NCBI GenBank assembly: GCA_934233735.1
Contig: CAKQGQ010000022.1
Span: 1 to 35,902 of the forward strand
From: an uncultured Clostridia bacterium
GTDB taxonomy: Bacteria > Bacillota > Clostridia > Peptostreptococcales > Anaerovoracaceae
Reading direction: 5' to 3'
DNA length: 35,902 nt
In this document: positions 33,313 through 35,902 of the stretch, piece by piece
How positions within the stretch are numbered: position 1 is the stretch's first letter
How the letters are laid out: every line of letters begins with the position of its first letter
Program-made: the position numbers and the translations under genes
The notes under the pieces: model-generated
What the model was told of the DNA's origin: nothing
Seen by the model: only the letters and a program-made list of their open reading frames with translations
Database searches by the model: none

Positions 33313-33828
33313 ATGACTTTATTTCAAACGGAGAGATTAAATATCGACGAGGTTACGCCGAAAGAAATCGATGAGGTGATTCAAATTGAATCACACAAAG
33401 AAAACCGCGACTATCTATGGATTGGAACGCCGGAAGAACATGCGGCGGAAATTGAGGATCCGAACCATTTGCTCCTCATTTTCCATGAGAAGATGAGCGG
33501 AGCAACAAAAGGCTATGCGCTGATTAGACTCAACTTTAAATCGCACATCTTTGAAATCCGAAGAATTGCCATTACAGACAAGGGCAGGGGTTACGGCAGG
33601 GAATCGATGAAAGGCCTGATTCGCTATGCCTTTGAAAAGACGGACACAAACAGACTGTGGCTGGATGTTTATCCGGACAACGAAATCGGCATCAAGCTTT
33701 ATGAATCGCTGGGCATGCACTGCGACGGCGTGCTGCGGCAGAACTATCTGGCGGAAAGAGGCTATCTTGACCAGATTATATACTCCATCCTCCGAAGCGA
33801 GTATGCGGAGGGCAAATATACGGATTAA
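33313..33828 (+). CDS. GNAT-family N-acetyltransferase
   Basis: A protein of 171 residues. The acetyl-CoA loop is in IAITDKGRGYGRESMKGLI, followed by the NRLWLDVYPDNEIGIKLYESLGM segment typical of RimI/RimJ-like GNATs. The ATG at 33313 has AGGAGG at 6-base spacing; in-frame codons upstream belong to the end of the PhzF gene in another frame. As the last gene of the operon it may acetylate the pathway's amine or detoxify it; the substrate is unknown. Confidence 0.88.
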   Translation: MTLFQTERLNIDEVTPKEIDEVIQIESHKENRDYLWIGTPEEHAAEIEDPNHLLLIFHEKMSGATKGYALIRLNFKSHIFEIRRIAITDKGRGYGRESMKGLIRYAFEKTDTNRLWLDVYPDNEIGIKLYESLGMHCDGVLRQNYLAERGYLDQIIYSILRSEYAEGKYTD

Positions 33829-33831
33829 CCA

Positions 33832-33869
33832 AAACGCTGCAGGTGATGTTTCTCTCCTCTGCAGCGTTT
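33832..33869. terminator. Terminator between convergent genes
   Basis: An 11-bp stem AAACGCTGCAG/CTGCAGCGTTT (33832-33842 and 33859-33869) with a 16-base loop lies between the GNAT gene and the convergent ATPase gene. A T-run (AAAGCTTTTTG) follows a few bases later on the plus strand. It may serve both directions. Confidence 0.7.
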
Positions 33870-33881
33870 AAAGCTTTTTGC

Positions 33882-35198
33882 TTAAAAAAACATAATGTCG
33901 TAAATCGGCAGGTAAGTAATCCTGCCTTTGTGGGTAATTTCTCTTTCGTTTGAAAGCACAACGGCTTTCTTAATCTGGTATTCCTCGTTTTGAACGAAAG
34001 CATTCAGAGCACTATGGACGGTATAATCCTTGCCGGATTTGACCTCAATCGGTACGACGGAAAGGCTGCCGTAATCGTCAATCAAATAATCCACCTCACC
34101 CTTGCTGCGGTTATCATAGTAAAACAGTTTGTGACCGTGCGCAATCAATTCCGAGGCAACGGCCGTTTCATAGACGGATCCAAGATTGATGCTCCTTTGA
34201 TTATCTAAAATCGCGCGGATATTGCTGCCGTACAAAATACCCGAAAGAATCCCGACATCGTTGAGGTAAAGCTTCAGTAAATTCTTCCCGGAAGACTCAA
34301 TCAATGGAAATTTCGGATTGGAAATTGCCTGCACATTCAGAGCAATGCCTGCGCTGATTAAATAATCAAAGGCATCTGCATAATCAGCAAAGGTCTTTCC
34401 TTTTTTCTCTTCAATACTCTGCACCACGATACGTTTTTTCTTGTTTTCCATGTTGGATGGTATTAAATCATAAATTCTGCGGATTTTGAGTTTGTTATTA
34501 CGGTCGTATTTGGAAGCATCATCAGCATAATATTCGTGAATTTCACTCTGTATTTCACGCACGGTCTGAATGTTGTGGTCACTCAGATAAGCATTTACCG
34601 CATCCGGAAGACCTCCGACGAGCAGATATTTTCGAAATAGATCCATCATCTTATTATGGGTGGCTTCATCGAGAGATTCTTCGAGTTCAAATTTTTTCCG
34701 CATGATGGAGATGGCAAACTTGTTTATTCCGTTCGCGTACAAAAACTCTTCAAAATCAAGAGGAAACATACGAACTTTGCGGATGCTTCCCATCGGAATG
34801 GAGCTTGTCTTTGAAAGGGTTACCCCTAAAAGAGAGCCGCTTGCAATGAATGTAAATTTCCCGTCCTGTGCCAAAAACTTTAAAAGCGTCAAAAGGTGTG
34901 GATACGCCTGAATCTCATCGATAAAAATCAGAGTGTTCGCTTTCTCCTTCATTTTATCTCCGGCGAGCATGCTGATTTGAAGATAAAAATCTTCAACGGT
35001 TCGGACTTCCGCAAAGAGGCGGTCACTGAGCATATCTTCAATCATATTGATTTCAATAAAATTTTCAAAAAGCTTTTTCCCGACATGGCGGACAATATAT
35101 GTTTTGCCGACCTGCCGGGCACCGTCAATCAGTAAAATTTTACTCGTGTCGCTTTTCAAGTGTTCCTCAATCAAAGATGAAATTTTTCGATATAACAT
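33882..35198 (-). CDS. AAA-family ATPase with DUF4143 domain
   Basis: A protein of 438 residues. The N-terminal AAA_14 ATPase domain has Walker A DGARQVGKTYIVR and Walker B LIFIDEIQAYPHLL, then an arginine-rich middle. The C-terminal DUF4143 part includes LLKLYLNDVGILSG and ends with a nuclease-like pattern GEVDYLIDD...PIEVKSGK, reminiscent of PD-(D/E)XK enzymes. The ATG at 35198 was chosen because GGGAGA precedes it on the minus strand; a GTG at 35213 lies upstream of that site. This family is abundant and uncharacterised in anaerobes, often in variable regions. It is next to hsdS and preceded by promoter-like repeats. Confidence 0.9.
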   Translation of the reverse strand: MLYRKISSLIEEHLKSDTSKILLIDGARQVGKTYIVRHVGKKLFENFIEINMIEDMLSDRLFAEVRTVEDFYLQISMLAGDKMKEKANTLIFIDEIQAYPHLLTLLKFLAQDGKFTFIASGSLLGVTLSKTSSIPMGSIRKVRMFPLDFEEFLYANGINKFAISIMRKKFELEESLDEATHNKMMDLFRKYLLVGGLPDAVNAYLSDHNIQTVREIQSEIHEYYADDASKYDRNNKLKIRRIYDLIPSNMENKKKRIVVQSIEEKKGKTFADYADAFDYLISAGIALNVQAISNPKFPLIESSGKNLLKLYLNDVGILSGILYGSNIRAILDNQRSINLGSVYETAVASELIAHGHKLFYYDNRSKGEVDYLIDDYGSLSVVPIEVKSGKDYTVHSALNAFVQNEEYQIKKAVVLSNEREITHKGRITYLPIYDIMFF

Positions 35199-35215
35199 GA
35201 TTCTATCTCCCACTC

Positions 35216-35296
35216 ATAACTTTTCAATATAATTTTACATGAAAAATTATGACTTTTCAATATGTTTTACCAGCTATTTTTATGACTTTTCAAAAA
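35216..35296 (-). repeat. Three direct repeats with 33-bp period upstream of the ATPase gene
   Basis: ATAACTTTTCAATAT, ATGACTTTTCAATAT and ATGACTTTTCAAAAA (plus strand) begin at 35216, 35249 and 35282, exactly 33 bases apart. On the minus strand each copy supplies a TTGAAA-type -35 box. Confidence 0.85.
35232..35260 (-). promoter_or_regulatory. Promoter of the AAA/DUF4143 gene
   Basis: On the minus strand TTGAAA (35260-35255), a 17-base spacer and TAAAAT (35237-35232) form a good promoter 34 bases from the ATG. The -35 box lies inside one copy of the 33-bp-period repeat. Confidence 0.65.
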
Positions 35297-35329
35297 TGTA
35301 ATAGATTTTCTGATTTTTTTCAGTATATC

Positions 35330-35902
35330 TTAAATTCCTCCTCTAAGTATTGTGGAGTTTTGAGTGGCTTTTTTTATAAATTCTCGTGCTTCAAATTTCA
35401 ATTTGTCGCAGGATTTGGAATAATCTTCAAACGCTTTTAAATCATCAAATTGTGGAATAGCGATATTTATATTTCGTAAGTTTCCTTGTGTCAATTTATT
35501 TCTACCTAACCCATCCTTTATATAATCATTAAGGTCTAAAAAGTAAAAATAATAATACAAATACTGCAACTCAGCTTCATTTTTTGGTTTAATAATGTGA
35601 GCGTGATTATTAACCCAAGCTTTTCCTCTGACTATATAGGCCGTTTCTTCCTGAGAATTATATAATCCGCAATCCTCAGCAATACAAAGCATATCAAAAT
35701 CAGTCAAAAATCTATTTATTGTTCCGATTTTTCCATTTGCCCCATAATAGCTATATAAAACTCCGCTTTGCATTGATAATCTATCAATTTCAGATACAGG
35801 CTTTCTTAGATCATCTCTAAGTTCTGCAAACTGCAATAGTGGAATTTTTTTGCGTGAATCATTATCATTTACATCTCCGAACATTTCGGCAAATTTGGAT
35901 TT
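35330..35902 (-). CDS. hsdS: Type I restriction-modification specificity subunit, C-terminal part
   Basis: The last 191 residues of a longer protein that runs off the right edge; the frame stays open to 35902 (KSKFAEMFGD), a typical linker before the second target-recognition domain of HsdS. The domain shows YYGANGKIGTINRF, LCIAEDCGLYN, NHAHIIKPKNE and GRNKLTQGNLRNINIAIPQ, which are HsdS marks, followed by a helical C-terminal arm. HsdS sets the DNA sequence recognised by the HsdM/HsdR complex. Those genes, if present, lie beyond the window. The region is clearly more AT-rich than the rest, suggesting horizontal gain. Confidence 0.88.
   Translation of the reverse strand, partial: KSKFAEMFGDVNDNDSRKKIPLLQFAELRDDLRKPVSEIDRLSMQSGVLYSYYGANGKIGTINRFLTDFDMLCIAEDCGLYNSQEETAYIVRGKAWVNNHAHIIKPKNEAELQYLYYYFYFLDLNDYIKDGLGRNKLTQGNLRNINIAIPQFDDLKAFEDYSKSCDKLKFEAREFIKKATQNSTILRGGI

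Noticed and set aside
35216..35296. 33-bp repeats as a CRISPR array or plasmid iterons
   Set aside because: Only about 15 bases are conserved per unit, there are three copies, no cas or rep gene is near, and the units match promoter boxes.

Overview
The window looks like chromosomal DNA from an anaerobic Gram-positive bacterium of the class Clostridia, perhaps an Eubacteriales/Anaerovoracaceae-type gut or oral organism. The evidence is strong Shine-Dalgarno sites, UUG/GUG starts, a XpaC-TelA pair, the anaerobic (cobalt-early) vitamin B12 pathway, and secreted proteins ending in lysine-rich fibronectin-III-like domains. The taxonomic placement is inference; no rRNA or other marker gene is present.

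Left part (1-9072): a tRNA-Cys(GCA) with its terminator; a DUF4428 zinc-ribbon protein; a topoisomerase III gene translationally coupled to an ABC-F ATPase; then a four-gene envelope-type operon (XpaC-like, TelA-like, LemA-like, TPM-domain protein).

Centre (9140-30067): the main feature. A near-consensus promoter and a cobalamin riboswitch with a visible terminator/antiterminator platform precede about 20.5 kb of collinear, mostly overlapping genes, closed by a strong terminator. The first six genes appear to act at the cell surface: an exported CbiK cobaltochelatase flanked by a Shp/NEAT-like domain and an FN3-like domain; a secreted Shp-like/FN3 protein; a membrane-anchored protein joining two Shp-like domains to half of a substrate-binding protein; and a complete FecBCD/BtuFCD-type ABC importer (lipoprotein, permease, ATPase). 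They are followed by the corrin pathway: cbiD, cbiL, cbiF, cbiG, cbiH, a cbiJ-cbiE-cbiT triple fusion, cbiA, cbiB, cobD, cbiP and cbiC. This covers the steps from cobalt-sirohydrochlorin to the cobinamide stage, apart from the adenosyltransferase. Nucleotide-loop genes and a cytoplasmic chelatase are not in the window. The best candidate for an undescribed system is this surface tetrapyrrole/cobalt-handling module, placed under the same B12 control as intracellular corrin synthesis.

Right part (30074-35902): a promoter carrying palindromes drives aminotransferase, ornithine cyclodeaminase/mu-crystallin-family, PhzF-family and GNAT genes, an uncharacterised small-metabolite operon. A convergent AAA/DUF4143 ATPase follows on the minus strand, with promoter-like repeats of exactly 33-bp period upstream. 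The window ends inside a visibly AT-rich type I restriction specificity gene (hsdS), which suggests the edge of an acquired defence locus.
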